A DNA stretch of 64,000 bases from Muribaculaceae bacterium (lineage in GTDB: Bacteria; Bacteroidota; Bacteroidia; Bacteroidales; Muribaculaceae): positions 248,001 through 312,000 of the forward strand of contig JAFZAC010000016.1 in assembly GCA_017548365.1 (NCBI GenBank), in the 5' to 3' direction. How positions within the stretch are numbered: position 1 is the first letter of the stretch; each line of letters starts with the position of its first letter. Under the pieces are notes generated by a model. The model saw nothing but the letters and a program-made list of their open reading frames with translations. It did no database searches and was not told the DNA's origin. Shown here in pieces: positions 1 to 9,302 of this stretch. The position numbers were made by a program, and so were the translations under genes.

Positions 1-277
1 GATGAACCTGAATGCTCAAGTTTTCGCGGGCTTCGGTCAAAGCAAGGGTTAGCGGGAAATAATCATAGCCGTTCATGCCCATCTTGTCTCTGAATAGTGG
101 GAACACGTCGTTCAAGAAACGCCCACACCATTTTCCATTAAGAATCTCATTCGAAACATTCTTGCGACTATATAGCGAATAGAGGTGACCAATGTTATCG
201 CCTTTCACATCTGCCAGATGGCTTATCTTGGGTCCACCCCAAATGGTGTTGTGTACTATTCTCTTGAGTAAAAGCAT
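1..277 (-). CDS. manA: mannose-6-phosphate isomerase class I, N-terminal part (cut by window edge)
   Basis: Only the first 92 residues are present; the gene runs off the left edge. It starts with ATG at 277, 4 bases after the kdsA stop. Translation shows the class I (cupin) phosphomannose isomerase signature: a Trp-Gly-Gly near residue 14, NGKWCGRFLND, then FPLTLALTEARENLSIQVH, which matches the family's 'fPlLlKlLda...LSiQVHP' zinc-binding entry to the active site. The enzyme interconverts mannose-6-P and fructose-6-P in the cytoplasm and feeds GDP-sugars. The tight spacing after kdsA implies co-transcription, in keeping with a supply of surface-polysaccharide sugars. The rest of the enzyme cannot be judged here. 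Confidence 0.8.
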   Translation of the reverse strand, partial: MLLLKRIVHNTIWGGPKISHLADVKGDNIGHLYSLYSRKNVSNEILNGKWCGRFLNDVFPLFRDKMGMNGYDYFPLTLALTEARENLSIQVH

Positions 278-281
278 ATTA

Positions 282-1073
282 TCAACTCACTATTTCTCTA
301 ATTTTCATTAACTGATCAAGCAAGCCGTCAAGCTGGTCAAGCCGCAGCATGCAGCTACCATCACAAAGGGCACTTGCAGGGTCATTGTGGATCTCCATAA
401 ACAAACCGCTGAGCACTCCTGTTGCAACGGCCGCCTTAGCTAAATAAGGCACAAACTCGCTCTTGCCACTATTGCCATAATTGAATCCACCTCCACTAAT
501 CTGAACGCTATGTGTGGCATCAAAAAGCACTGGATAGCCCAACTTTGCCAGCCTCACCATTCCGGTCATATCTACAACCAGATTGTTATACCCAAAACAG
601 TTGCCACGTTCACAGAGCATGAAATCACGACATCCGTAGTATTCCATCTTGCTCACCACGTTGTTCATTTCTTCGGGACTTGAAAACTGACCTTTCTTTA
701 TGTTTATCATTTTGCCTGTCTCGGCAGCGGCATGTAGCAAATCGGTCTGTCTGCACAAGAACGCAGGTATCTGTATAATATCGGCAACTTCGGCAACAGG
801 TGAGGCTTGAGATGGCTCATGTATGTCGGTCACAATCTTCACCCCCACTTCGGTCTTGGCCTTTTCAAGAATGCGCAATCCTTCATCCAAGCCAGGTCCG
901 CGATAGTTAGTTGCCTTTGTGCGGTTTGCTTTATCCCACGAAGCCTTGAAATAGAAATCGATGTCATCATATCTACCTGCAATTTTATTAATTGCCTCGG
1001 CAAGGAGCATCACATTTGCCTCACTTTCAATAACGCAAGGACCAGCAAGTAATTTGAATTTATTAGAGGTCAT
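282..1073 (-). CDS. kdsA: 3-deoxy-8-phosphooctulonate (KDO-8-P) synthase
   Basis: 263 residues, the usual family length. It condenses phosphoenolpyruvate with arabinose-5-phosphate to make KDO-8-P, the first committed step to the Kdo of lipid A core. Visible motifs are AGPCVIES (residues 10-17), KASWDKANR (43-51), RGPGLDEGL and FDATHSVQ. Cys13, His188, Glu227 and Asp238 (in CDG) sit where the metal-dependent class of KDO-8-P synthases has its metal ligands; the E. coli metal-free type has Asn at the Cys position. A -7 box lies upstream at 1143-1136. The gene is followed 4 bases later by the manA-like gene, so the two probably form an operon. Confidence 0.95.
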   Translation of the reverse strand: MTSNKFKLLAGPCVIESEANVMLLAEAINKIAGRYDDIDFYFKASWDKANRTKATNYRGPGLDEGLRILEKAKTEVGVKIVTDIHEPSQASPVAEVADIIQIPAFLCRQTDLLHAAAETGKMINIKKGQFSSPEEMNNVVSKMEYYGCRDFMLCERGNCFGYNNLVVDMTGMVRLAKLGYPVLFDATHSVQISGGGFNYGNSGKSEFVPYLAKAAVATGVLSGLFMEIHNDPASALCDGSCMLRLDQLDGLLDQLMKIREIVS

Positions 1074-1135
1074 AAAGTCGTTGGCTTAAAATTAATTAGC
1101 ATTCAAAAGTGCAGCTATAAGGTACTTAGAACCGA

Positions 1136-1143
1136 CAAATATA
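1136..1143 (-). promoter_or_regulatory. -7 promoter box for kdsA
   Basis: TATATTTG read on the minus strand matches the Bacteroidetes -7 consensus TAnnTTTG. It lies 62 bases upstream of the kdsA ATG in a 173-base gap. No clear -33 TTTG is found at the expected 19-21 base spacing, so support is moderate. Confidence 0.5.
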
Positions 1144-1246
1144 ATAATAATATCCGAGAGTGACACATTCTTTTCAAAAAAATGAGGCAAATTGTATAAC
1201 GCAAGCACCTAAGCCACATTCAACTCTATGGAGTCAATGATGACAA

Positions 1247-2476
1247 TTAAAAAAGATCGCTATAGATGCGCTGAGTAGCGCCTGTGTGAGAGGCAATATA
1301 GGCACACGACGCATCGCCAGCAAGCTTGAGAGCATTACTATCGTTTAAGAGTTTGTCGAGTACGACATTGCATTGTTGAGCATTGTCGATCGCAAAGGCG
1401 CCACCACACTGCTTGAGTTCAAGTGCCTCACGGAACTTCTCGTGACGCGGTCCAAAGATTACTGGAATGCCATAGACAGCAGCCTCGGGCACATTGTGTA
1501 TGCCGCTTCCGAAACCTCCTCCCACATAGGCCACATCGCCATAGCGATAGAGCGACGAGAGAATGCCAAAGCAGTCTATTATCATGCAATCGAGCTGCGA
1601 TGGGTCATCCACCTGGTCGAGCTTGGTGTAGCGTGCCACAGGGCGCTTGATGCGCGCCATCATAGCTTCGAGGCGGCTCTCATCGAACTCATGTGGAGCA
1701 ATGATGAGCTTCATCTCGGGATGCGAGTTGAAGTAAGGGATGATGATGTCTTCATCGGGCTGCCACGAGCTACCCATAACCAATGTGAGCTTGTCGCCAC
1801 TGGTCATAGCAGCTATCTCAGGAAATTCCTTGGCTTGAGCTTTTATTTGCAGCACCCGGTCAAGACGTGTGTCACCACACACCGTAACATTATCTACGCC
1901 AATCCCGTGTAACAACTCACGCGACTCTTCGTCTTGAACGTAGAGGTGAGTAAAGCAGCCAAGCATCTTGCGGAACATTCCGCCCCAAGGTTTGAAAAAC
2001 GACTGATTGGGCCTAAAGATTGACGAAATAATATAGGTGGGCACATTACACTGCTTGAGTTGCTCAAGGAAATTGCCCCAGAACTCATATTTAACAAAAA
2101 TTGCCATCTTGGGCTTCACTACGTCGAGGAACTCCTTGGCACGTCGAGGGGTGTCAACCGGCATATAGCACACGGCATCGACCTTGTCGTAGCTCTTGCG
2201 CACTTCGTAGCCACTTGGGGAATAGAACGAGAGCAGAATCTTGGCATCGGGCTGCTCCTCACGGACTTTCTCGATTAGAGGTCTCCCTTGCTCAAACTCG
2301 CCAAGCGATGCTGCATGAATCCAGATGTAGCCGCCATCGGGATCAAGTGTCTCTTTCAGATAAGGAATAGTTCTTGCCTGGCCTTGAACAGTAAGTTTAG
2401 CTTTATGGTGCCAGGGCGATGCCAAGTGCATTCCCCAGCCAGTTGCGGCCATCGCAATGTTATACAGGAAATTCAT
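1247..2476 (-). CDS. waaA: 3-deoxy-D-manno-octulosonic acid (Kdo) transferase
   Basis: 409 residues, a GT30 inner-membrane-associated glycosyltransferase that adds Kdo to lipid IVA. The N-terminus carries a hydrophobic anchor (about residues 4-20). HAASLGEFEQG (54-64) contains Glu60, the residue aligned with the catalytic base in the family. The C-terminal nucleotide-sugar fold has the signature GGGFGSGIHNVPEAAVYG followed by PVIFGPRHEKF. It is the third gene of gltX / outer-membrane-like protein / waaA, with an 18-base gap to the gene before it. kdsA lies just downstream with its own promoter, so Kdo synthesis and transfer are neighbours. Confidence 0.93.
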   Translation of the reverse strand: MNFLYNIAMAATGWGMHLASPWHHKAKLTVQGQARTIPYLKETLDPDGGYIWIHAASLGEFEQGRPLIEKVREEQPDAKILLSFYSPSGYEVRKSYDKVDAVCYMPVDTPRRAKEFLDVVKPKMAIFVKYEFWGNFLEQLKQCNVPTYIISSIFRPNQSFFKPWGGMFRKMLGCFTHLYVQDEESRELLHGIGVDNVTVCGDTRLDRVLQIKAQAKEFPEIAAMTSGDKLTLVMGSSWQPDEDIIIPYFNSHPEMKLIIAPHEFDESRLEAMMARIKRPVARYTKLDQVDDPSQLDCMIIDCFGILSSLYRYGDVAYVGGGFGSGIHNVPEAAVYGIPVIFGPRHEKFREALELKQCGGAFAIDNAQQCNVVLDKLLNDSNALKLAGDASCAYIASHTGATQRIYSDLF

Positions 2477-2494
2477 AAAAAATAGGATTAGTTA

Positions 2495-3613
2495 TTAGAA
2501 TTGTGAAGGCAACCAATATTCGGTTCTAATGCCATCGTGATTGCCAAAGCTTTTGGGCTGCTTATTTCTTTTCCAGATTTTATTATCAAGATAGAATCGC
2601 ACCGCAAGCTGTTGCCAAAAAGCCGTTGTCTTGTCGGTAGCATGGAAAGTGAGTCGTGCCTCAACATTAACAAAGTCACGTTCAAATATTGTGGCTGCAA
2701 CATCGGTTCGACTATAGAACTTGTTGTGGTAGAACTGATCGCCCTGATACAGCAGTGGTCCGTACTTGTCATAGAGTGGCATTTGCTCTTTTCCCACATA
2801 CACATGCTCTTGCAGAGAAAGCCATTTCCACCGGCCCTCAATATCACCCATAAACCCTGCTTGAGTTAGCCATTTGTTGTCGCCAGGGCGATCACGGTCA
2901 ATAGAAAGAAGTACACCTGCCGAGATGTGAAAATAATCCTTTAAGCGTTCACGCCCACTATGAGTAAAGCCAATCGATGGATTCAAAATCACATTATCCA
3001 CAACACCTTCTCCTTCGGCCGGATTGAAACTTTTGGCTAAATGGTTATAGCGTGCTGTGCCTCCCGCCTGAAAACGATTATAGCCATAATTACCACTATG
3101 CCAGAAAGCCTGTCCCGTCACGTCGAATGCTTCGCGTCGATTGTTTGTGCGAATTTGCCTCCAGTTGAGCCAAGAGACGAAACTGAAATGTGGCTTTTCT
3201 ATATTAATCAAGAATCCATTGATGTTGGGATTAACATAGCTGATTGAATCGCTTTGCAGGAAACGCTTGATTTTAAGGACATCAGGAATCATACCCATAG
3301 CCATTCTCAGGCCACGCTGCTGATTATGATATTGATAATACAATGCCGGCAACACCTTGTAACCATGCATGTGGTCGTTCATGGGCTGATACCAAGTCAC
3401 GCCACCCATAATGCGATGGCGCGCGCTATCCATCGACACTTCTATCTGTGGCGTAATGCGAGTGAAGATGTAGGTGTTAGATGGTGCCAAAGCAGTCTCG
3501 CTCTCGCGATTATTGAACACAGCATTCATGTTCACACTCCACTCAAGCTCCTGCGAACTTAGGGTGAACACCGACACTAATGCCATCAATATCGCAAACA
3601 ACCAGTAACGCAT
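2495..3613 (-). CDS. uncharacterised secreted protein, probable outer-membrane beta-barrel
   Basis: 372 residues with a clear signal peptide (residues 1-20, ending near SSQ). The mature part is rich in Trp, Tyr and alternating polar/hydrophobic stretches (for example HRIMGGVTWYQPM, GYNRFQAGGTARYNHL), and the end reads ARLTFHATDKTTAFWQQLAVRF, all typical of transmembrane beta strands. I do not recognise a named family. It lies 2 bases after the gltX stop and 18 bases before waaA, so it is probably co-transcribed with Kdo transferase. A porin or an envelope-assembly role is possible but is inference only. Confidence 0.6.
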   Translation of the reverse strand: MRYWLFAILMALVSVFTLSSQELEWSVNMNAVFNNRESETALAPSNTYIFTRITPQIEVSMDSARHRIMGGVTWYQPMNDHMHGYKVLPALYYQYHNQQRGLRMAMGMIPDVLKIKRFLQSDSISYVNPNINGFLINIEKPHFSFVSWLNWRQIRTNNRREAFDVTGQAFWHSGNYGYNRFQAGGTARYNHLAKSFNPAEGEGVVDNVILNPSIGFTHSGRERLKDYFHISAGVLLSIDRDRPGDNKWLTQAGFMGDIEGRWKWLSLQEHVYVGKEQMPLYDKYGPLLYQGDQFYHNKFYSRTDVAATIFERDFVNVEARLTFHATDKTTAFWQQLAVRFYLDNKIWKRNKQPKSFGNHDGIRTEYWLPSQF

Positions 3614-3615
3614 GA

Positions 3616-5151
3616 TTACTCTGTTACAGGTTTGATGTTCTCAATACCGCGCTCAATGCGAGTAATGATTTCGTCCTTGCCCATAAGCTCGGCGATGTCA
3701 AACATGTGAGGACCCTTGCACTCCCCTACCACGGTGAGACGGAATGCGTTCATAACGTTGCCCATGTGGAGCTCGTTGTCACGAATCCACCCAAGGACGA
3801 TTTCCTCGGCGTTGGCGCTTGTCATGTCGTCGATGCCCTTGATGACCTCTATAAGACGGCACATGGTATCGGGAGTGTCCTCCTTCCAGCGTTTCTTGAT
3901 GTCCTTGGGATTATACTCGGTGGGGGCCACAAAGAAGAACTTGGCATTATCCCAAATATCGCCCACGAAGCTGATGCGGCTCTTAATCATGCCCACAGCA
4001 CGGGTTATATACTCGTTGGTGAACTGCTCGGTATCAACACCATGCTTGGCGAGCTCGGGTTTGAAGATTTCGGCAAGCTCGGCATCGTCCATATTGATAA
4101 GATACTCGTGGTTGAACCATTTGCCTTTTTCGAAGTCGAACTTTGCTCCCTTCTTCGAGCAACGATCAAACGAGAATTCCTTGATAAGTTCGTCCATAGA
4201 GAAGACCTCTTGGTCAGTGCCGGGATTCCAGCCAAGCAAGGCAAGGAAGTTAACCACAGCCTGAGGCAGATAACCACGCTCGCGGTATCCACTACTGATG
4301 TCGCCACTAACGGGGTCGTGCCACTCGAGTGGGAACACTGGGAAGCCGAGACGATCGCCGTCGCGTTTGCTGAGTTTGCCCTTACCGTCGGGCTTGAGAA
4401 GCAATGGCAAGTGAACAAACTGTGGCATGGAGTCCTTCCAACCCAGCGCCTCATAAAGCAGCACATGCAGAGGTGCGCTGGGCAACCACTCCTCGCCACG
4501 AATCACGTGCGACACTTCCATCAAGTGGTCATCGACAATATTTGCAAGGTGATAGGTTGGCAGGTCGTCGGCACTCTTGTAAAGTACCTTGTCATCAACT
4601 ACCGAACTGTTGACAGTCACCTCACCACGAATAAGGTCATTTACCTTAACCTCCTGATTGGGCTCAATGAGGATGCGAACTACATATTTCTCGCCAGCAG
4701 TAATGAGCGCATCAACTTCCTCCTTGAGCATTGTGAGCGAGTTGCGCATCATGCCACGTGTTTTGGCGTCATACTGGAAATTGGCGATTTCTTTGCGCTT
4801 GGCGTCGAGTTCCTCAGGAGTATCGAAAGCGACATAAGCCTTGCCATCGTTAAGCAACTGCTTTACATACTTGCGATAGATGTCGCGACGCTCGCTCTGC
4901 TTGTAAGGTCCAAAGTTACCACCCTCATGCACTCCCTCATCGATTCCGATACCGAGCCATTGCAACGCTTCGTTAATATATTCCTCGGCGCCAGGCACAA
5001 AGCGGTTGCTGTCGGTGTCCTCTATGCGAAGAATCATGTCACCGCCATTTTGACGGGCAAAGAGATAGTTATATAATGCGGTTCTCACTCCGCCAATGTG
5101 AAGCGGTCCAGTGGGTGATGGGGCAAATCGTACCCTTACTTTCTTATCCAT
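3616..5151 (-). CDS. gltX: glutamyl-tRNA synthetase
   Basis: 511 residues from ATG at 5151. A longer frame starts at 5193, but the promoter -7 box (5198-5191) covers that codon, so the shorter start is used; it begins [18 protein letters not shown], as expected for the family. Class I aminoacyl-tRNA synthetase signatures are HIGG (18-21) and KLSKR (259-263), the KMSKS-type loop. It charges tRNA-Glu in the cytoplasm. It heads an apparent three-gene unit with an outer-membrane-like gene (2-base gap) and waaA. Confidence 0.95.
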   Translation of the reverse strand: MDKKVRVRFAPSPTGPLHIGGVRTALYNYLFARQNGGDMILRIEDTDSNRFVPGAEEYINEALQWLGIGIDEGVHEGGNFGPYKQSERRDIYRKYVKQLLNDGKAYVAFDTPEELDAKRKEIANFQYDAKTRGMMRNSLTMLKEEVDALITAGEKYVVRILIEPNQEVKVNDLIRGEVTVNSSVVDDKVLYKSADDLPTYHLANIVDDHLMEVSHVIRGEEWLPSAPLHVLLYEALGWKDSMPQFVHLPLLLKPDGKGKLSKRDGDRLGFPVFPLEWHDPVSGDISSGYRERGYLPQAVVNFLALLGWNPGTDQEVFSMDELIKEFSFDRCSKKGAKFDFEKGKWFNHEYLINMDDAELAEIFKPELAKHGVDTEQFTNEYITRAVGMIKSRISFVGDIWDNAKFFFVAPTEYNPKDIKKRWKEDTPDTMCRLIEVIKGIDDMTSANAEEIVLGWIRDNELHMGNVMNAFRLTVVGECKGPHMFDIAELMGKDEIITRIERGIENIKPVTE

Positions 5152-5190
5152 ATTATGAAGTAGTATTTTATAGTTTCTGAAAATCGACTG

Positions 5191-5222
5191 CAAAATTAGT
5201 GCAAGCCGAGTGAAATACCAAA
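5191..5222 (-). promoter_or_regulatory. promoter of gltX
   Basis: On the minus strand TTTG (5222-5219), a 20-base spacer, then TAATTTTG (5198-5191): a full match to the Bacteroidetes sigma-A consensus. The start point is predicted near 5185, giving a leader of about 34 bases and ruling out translation from 5193. Confidence 0.75.
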
Positions 5223-5278
5223 TTTTTTTGAGTGTTTCCTAGGCGCAGCCTAATTTATCCAAAGGTAGTAAAAAGATG

Positions 5279-5305
5279 TCAGTTATCAGTTGTCAATTAT
5301 CAGTT
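5279..5305. repeat. short AT-rich direct repeats in the gltX/crp spacer
   Basis: Three imperfect copies of a TCAGTTATCAGTT-like unit (TCAGTTATCAGT, TGTCAATTATCAGTT) lie in the divergent spacer. Similar short intergenic direct repeats occur at 17134-17168 and 30005-30032. No gene or hairpin is associated. Confidence 0.5.
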
Positions 5306-5405
5306 TTTTCAGACTACTAAGGATAATTTACCGAATAAGTAGCTTGATATACATTTAATAGTCTAAAAAAACACCATTTGTGTTTCTTTTTTAAGAAAAA
5401 AGTGC

Positions 5406-5413
5406 TAAATTTG
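5406..5413 (+). promoter_or_regulatory. -7 promoter box for the Crp/Fnr gene
   Basis: TAAATTTG fits TAnnTTTG, 28 bases upstream of the ATG at 5442. The -33 region is weak (a TTTC at 5383-5386, 19 bases away). Confidence 0.5.
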
Positions 5414-5441
5414 CATGTTTTAAAGCATAATTCTAAAGCAG

Positions 5442-6143
5442 ATGAGTATAAAAAGCACTCTTGAGAAGGTTATAAGTGAAGACTTGGCAGAGTTATGGAG
5501 CCTACTGAACTCAGAAGAGAAGCGTCAGATACTAGACAACTTTGAGATTCATAACTTCAAGAAAAACCAAATAATATATGCCGAGAAAGACGACCCAGTA
5601 TATCTCTGGTGTCTGTTAAAGGGTAAAGTAAAACTGTATAAGGACGGAATTGGCGGCCGCCAGCAAATTTTGCGTTTATACCGTCCCATCCAATACTTTG
5701 GCTATCGTGCCTACTTCGCCCATGAGCCCTATGTGTCGAGTGCAAGCGCCTTTGAGGCGTCATCGTTGGGGACCCTGCCCATGGACGTGGTAAAAAATAT
5801 GATAGACAACAACCGCGACTTGGCATGGTTTTTCATTCGCGAACTATCGAAAAACCTGGGTGGCAGCGACACCAAGATTGTGACTTTGACGCAGAAGCAC
5901 ATTCGTGGGCGCCTTGCCGAGGCATTGATACTGCTCATCGACAATTACGGTTTTGAAGAGGATGGTAAGACTCTTAAAATCTACATGGCCCGTGAGGACG
6001 TTGCCAACTTGTCGAACATGACCACAAGCAACGCCATCCGCACCCTGTCAGCATTTGCCCAAGAACGCATCATCACCGTCGACGGTCGCCGCATCAAGAT
6101 TGTTGATGAGGCAAAATTACGTCAAATCAGCAAATTTGGATAA
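5442..6143 (+). CDS. Crp/Fnr-family transcriptional regulator
   Basis: 233 residues. Residues about 25-140 form a cyclic-nucleotide-binding-type beta roll (KGKVKLYKDGIGGRQQILRLYRP...YFGYRAYF), followed by a dimerisation helix and a winged helix-turn-helix at about 165-225 (MAREDVANLSNMTTSNAIRTL, then EERIITV-like wing RITVDGRRI). No Cys cluster of the Fnr type is seen, so a redox [4Fe-4S] sensor is unlikely. The effector is unknown. It is followed after 11 bases by a DUF4924-like gene and then rfbD and prfC, which may be one operon. Confidence 0.88.
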   Translation: MSIKSTLEKVISEDLAELWSLLNSEEKRQILDNFEIHNFKKNQIIYAEKDDPVYLWCLLKGKVKLYKDGIGGRQQILRLYRPIQYFGYRAYFAHEPYVSSASAFEASSLGTLPMDVVKNMIDNNRDLAWFFIRELSKNLGGSDTKIVTLTQKHIRGRLAEALILLIDNYGFEEDGKTLKIYMAREDVANLSNMTTSNAIRTLSAFAQERIITVDGRRIKIVDEAKLRQISKFG

Positions 6144-6154
6144 CTCATCGCCTA

Positions 6155-6715
6155 ATGATTATTTCACAAGCCAAACGCAAAGAGAACATTGCCGAATACC
6201 TGCTATACATGTGGCAGGTAGAGGATATAATACGCGCCTACAATCTCGACATCGAGAAGATAAAAGCGGGAATCATCGACCGGTATGATGTTGACGAGAA
6301 TACCCGCAAGGAAATAACTGACTGGTGGGAAGGACTCATCATGATGATGCAGCACGAAGGCAAGCAACAGGGCGGAGGACATCTGCAAATCAATAAGAAC
6401 GTGCTCATACGTCTTAATGACTTACATTCCGAGTTACTCAAGTGCCCCAAGCACCCCGAATATGGAGCAGAGTTCTATAAGACTTTGCCATTTATCGTTG
6501 AACTTCGTGCCAAGACCCCCGAGACCCAGCAAGTAGATGAGCTGGAAACTTGTTTCAACGCACTTTACGGCACGCTCCTACTCAAACTTCAAGGCAAAGA
6601 AATGAACAAAGACACACAAGTGGCGATTGCTCAAATCTCGCACTTTATAGGAACCCTAGCCGCTTATTACAAGAAAGATGAAGAGAATCCGATTTTTGCC
6701 CAGGACATACAATAA
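6155..6715 (+). CDS. DUF4924-like protein
   Basis: 186 residues, no signal peptide and no membrane segment; mostly helical and acidic. The opening MIISQAKRKENIAEYLLYMWQ and the helical pattern with QHEGKQQGGGHLQ resemble the Bacteroidetes-restricted DUF4924 family; this is family recall, not a search. Function is unknown. It lies 11 bases after the Crp/Fnr gene and 12 bases before rfbD, so it is probably translated from the same mRNA. Confidence 0.6.
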   Translation: MIISQAKRKENIAEYLLYMWQVEDIIRAYNLDIEKIKAGIIDRYDVDENTRKEITDWWEGLIMMMQHEGKQQGGGHLQINKNVLIRLNDLHSELLKCPKHPEYGAEFYKTLPFIVELRAKTPETQQVDELETCFNALYGTLLLKLQGKEMNKDTQVAIAQISHFIGTLAAYYKKDEENPIFAQDIQ

Positions 6716-6727
6716 AATTAAAAAGAA

Positions 6728-7597
6728 ATGAAGAAAAAAAACATACTTATCACTGGTGCAAACGGTCAGTTAGGCCGCGAGATGAGAGTTGTTCTCGAGA
6801 GCGACCAGTTTGTCAATGTCATATACACCGATGTTGAGGAGCTTGACATCACCGACGCTCAAGCTATTGAAGAGTGCGTGACAGGTAACCAAGTGGACTA
6901 TATAGTTAACTGTGCTGCCTACACCGCTGTCGATGCTGCCGAGAGCAACGTAGAGCTGTGCACCAAGCTCAATGTTGAAGCCCCAACCCTGCTGGCCCAG
7001 GCTGCTCACAAGCATGGCGCAAAATTGATTCACATTTCGACCGACTATGTGTTTGACGGCACAAACTGCCGCCCCTATCGTGAAGACGACCCAGTGTGCC
7101 CTGTATCGGTATATGGCTCTACAAAGCTCGATGGCGAGCGACATATCATGGATGTAGCCCCCGAGAGCATTATCATACGCACCGCTTGGCTATACTCGCC
7201 TCATGGCAAGAATTTTGTCAAGACAATGCTTAAGCTTGGAAAAGAGAAGGAGCAACTGCGCGTGGTTTGTGACCAAGTGGGCACGCCCACCTACGCTCTC
7301 GATCTCGCCAGTGTCATCAAGACATTTATTGATTGCGACGAATGGCATTTTGGCACATATCACTTTAGCAACGAGGGCGCGATTTCTTGGTATGACTTCA
7401 CTATCGCAATCCACCGATTAGCTGGCATCACATCATGCTACGTGCTACCTTGCATGAGCGAGGAATATCCCACGCCAGCTCGACGCCCGCACTACAGCGT
7501 ATTAGACAAAAGCAAAATAAAAGCAACTCTTGGCATTGAAATCCCCTACTGGGAACAAAGCCTCGAACAATGCATCAACATAATATTAAACGATTAA
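6728..7597 (+). CDS. rfbD: dTDP-4-dehydrorhamnose reductase
   Basis: 289 residues, an extended SDR that makes dTDP-L-rhamnose with NADPH. The Rossmann glycine motif TGANGQLG is at residues 9-16, the family motif STDYVFDG at 104-111, and the catalytic Tyr129/Lys133 pair in YGSTK. The C-terminal half has the RmlD-type substrate region ([14 protein letters not shown]). The other dTDP-rhamnose genes (rmlA, B, C) are not in the window, so it stands apart from its pathway here. It sits between a DUF4924-like gene and prfC. Confidence 0.93.
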   Translation: MKKKNILITGANGQLGREMRVVLESDQFVNVIYTDVEELDITDAQAIEECVTGNQVDYIVNCAAYTAVDAAESNVELCTKLNVEAPTLLAQAAHKHGAKLIHISTDYVFDGTNCRPYREDDPVCPVSVYGSTKLDGERHIMDVAPESIIIRTAWLYSPHGKNFVKTMLKLGKEKEQLRVVCDQVGTPTYALDLASVIKTFIDCDEWHFGTYHFSNEGAISWYDFTIAIHRLAGITSCYVLPCMSEEYPTPARRPHYSVLDKSKIKATLGIEIPYWEQSLEQCINIILND

Positions 7598-7644
7598 CTA
7601 GTTCAGTATGTTGCGGTGTTATCGCAACACAAAAAAATACTACT

Positions 7645-9225
7645 GTGGCTTTTAACGACGAAATAACTAAACGACGCACTTTTGCCATTATCTCGCATCC
7701 TGATGCGGGAAAGACCACCTTGACCGAGAAGCTGTTGCTCTTTGGTGGTGCTATTCATGTGGCTGGTGCTGTGAAATCCAACAAGATCAGGAAAACCGCC
7801 ACCAGCGACTGGATGGACATAGAGAAGCAACGCGGCATCTCGGTGGCAACCTCGGTGATGGGGTTCAACTATAACGACTACAAAATCAACATCCTCGACA
7901 CTCCTGGCCACCAGGACTTTGCAGAGGACACATACCGCACGCTGACTGCCGTCGACAGCGTAATCATCGTGGTTGACGTGGCAAAGGGCGTGGAGACACA
8001 GACGCGCAAACTCATGGAGGTGTGCCGCATGCGCAACACCCCGGTCATCATCTTTGTCAACAAGCTGGATCGCGAAGGTCGCGACCCATTTGACATCCTC
8101 GACGAATTGGAGCAAGAGCTAAAAATCTCGGTGCGCCCACTCACATGGCCCATTAACATTGGTGCAAGATTTAAAGGTGTGTACAACATCTATGAGCAGA
8201 GCCTAGACCTGTTCAAGCCCGACAAGCAGCACGTTACCGAGCGTGTCGAGATTGACGACATCAACTCACCCGAGATAGACAAACAAGTGGGTGCCGATGA
8301 TGCACAAAAGCTGCGCGACGACATTGAGCTCGTTGACGGAGTGTATCCTGAGTTCAACCCCGACGACTATCTTGCAGCAAATGTGGCACCAGTATTCTTT
8401 GGCTCAGCGCTCAACACTTTTGGCGTGAAAGAGTTACTTGACTGCTTTATCAAGATTGCTCCATCGCCCAAGCCAGTGCAGGCCATTGAACGTGTGGTAG
8501 AGCCAAGCGAAGACAAGTTCACAGGATTTGTATTCAAAATCCAAGCCAACATGGACCCCAACCACCGCAGCTGTATTGCTTTTGTAAAGATATGCTCAGG
8601 CGTGTTTCACCGCAACAACACCTATCTGCATGTGCGCCACGGCAAGACCTACCGCTTCAGTGCTCCAACAGCTTTTATGGCACAACGCAAGGACGTGGTC
8701 GACGATGCGTTCCCAGGCGACGTGATAGGCTTGCCCGACAGCGGCAGCATCTTCAAGATTGGCGACACACTGACCGAAGGCGAGAATCTGCACTTCAAGG
8801 GTCTGCCAAGTTTTTCACCCGAAATGTTCAAATATATCGAGAACAGCGACCCCATGAAGACCAAGCAGCTCAACAAAGGCATCGCACAGCTTATGGACGA
8901 GGGTGTTGCTCAACTCTTTGTAAACCAGTTCAACAACCGCAAGATTGTGGGCACCGTTGGACAGTTACAATTTGAAGTTATCCAGTATCGCCTACTGCAT
9001 GAGTACAATGCCCAATGCCACTGGGAGCCCATCAGCCTCTACAAAGCCTGCTGGATAGAGAGCGAGGACGAAGAGGCACTCGAAGCCTTCAAGCACCGCA
9101 AGCATCAGTTCATGGCACTTGACACCGAGGGCCGCGATGTTTTCCTTGCCGACTCGGGTTATGTACTGCAAATGGCACAGCAGGACTTCCCAAAAATCAA
9201 GTTCCATTTTACAAGCGAATTTTAA
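7645..9225 (+). CDS. prfC: peptide chain release factor 3
   Basis: 526 residues if translation starts at GTG 7645 (then [18 protein letters not shown]). A longer frame from ATG 7570 would overlap rfbD by 28 bases and add 25 unrelated residues; homologs start just before the [16 protein letters not shown] motif, so GTG is chosen. It is a translational GTPase of the EF-G class that removes RF1/RF2 after peptide release. G1 HPDAGKTT, G3 DTPGHQDF and G4 NKLD are all present, and the switch I region holds [17 protein letters not shown]. It is last in the Crp/Fnr-DUF4924-rfbD unit, 47 bases after rfbD. Confidence 0.93.
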   Translation: MAFNDEITKRRTFAIISHPDAGKTTLTEKLLLFGGAIHVAGAVKSNKIRKTATSDWMDIEKQRGISVATSVMGFNYNDYKINILDTPGHQDFAEDTYRTLTAVDSVIIVVDVAKGVETQTRKLMEVCRMRNTPVIIFVNKLDREGRDPFDILDELEQELKISVRPLTWPINIGARFKGVYNIYEQSLDLFKPDKQHVTERVEIDDINSPEIDKQVGADDAQKLRDDIELVDGVYPEFNPDDYLAANVAPVFFGSALNTFGVKELLDCFIKIAPSPKPVQAIERVVEPSEDKFTGFVFKIQANMDPNHRSCIAFVKICSGVFHRNNTYLHVRHGKTYRFSAPTAFMAQRKDVVDDAFPGDVIGLPDSGSIFKIGDTLTEGENLHFKGLPSFSPEMFKYIENSDPMKTKQLNKGIAQLMDEGVAQLFVNQFNNRKIVGTVGQLQFEVIQYRLLHEYNAQCHWEPISLYKACWIESEDEEALEAFKHRKHQFMALDTEGRDVFLADSGYVLQMAQQDFPKIKFHFTSEF

Positions 9226-9233
9226 TTAATATT

Positions 9234-9265
9234 TTTGAATTATCATCGACTAATTAGTAACTTTG
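9234..9265 (+). promoter_or_regulatory. promoter of the kinase-RapZ/murU operon
   Basis: TTTG (9234-9237), 20 bases, TAACTTTG (9258-9265), a full match to the Bacteroidetes promoter. The predicted leader is about 30 bases. Confidence 0.75.
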
Positions 9266-9302
9266 TCGCTTCAAACAAAACTAATCAGAAAGAAAACAAG
9301 AT

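Noticed and set aside
3706..5076. 456-codon plus-strand open frame
   Set aside because: It is fully antisense to gltX, has no family motifs, and reflects codon bias of the real gene.
5240..5252. TAGGCGCAGCCTA inverted repeat upstream of gltX
   Set aside because: Only 5 pairs with a 3-base loop and no partner site; could arise by chance.
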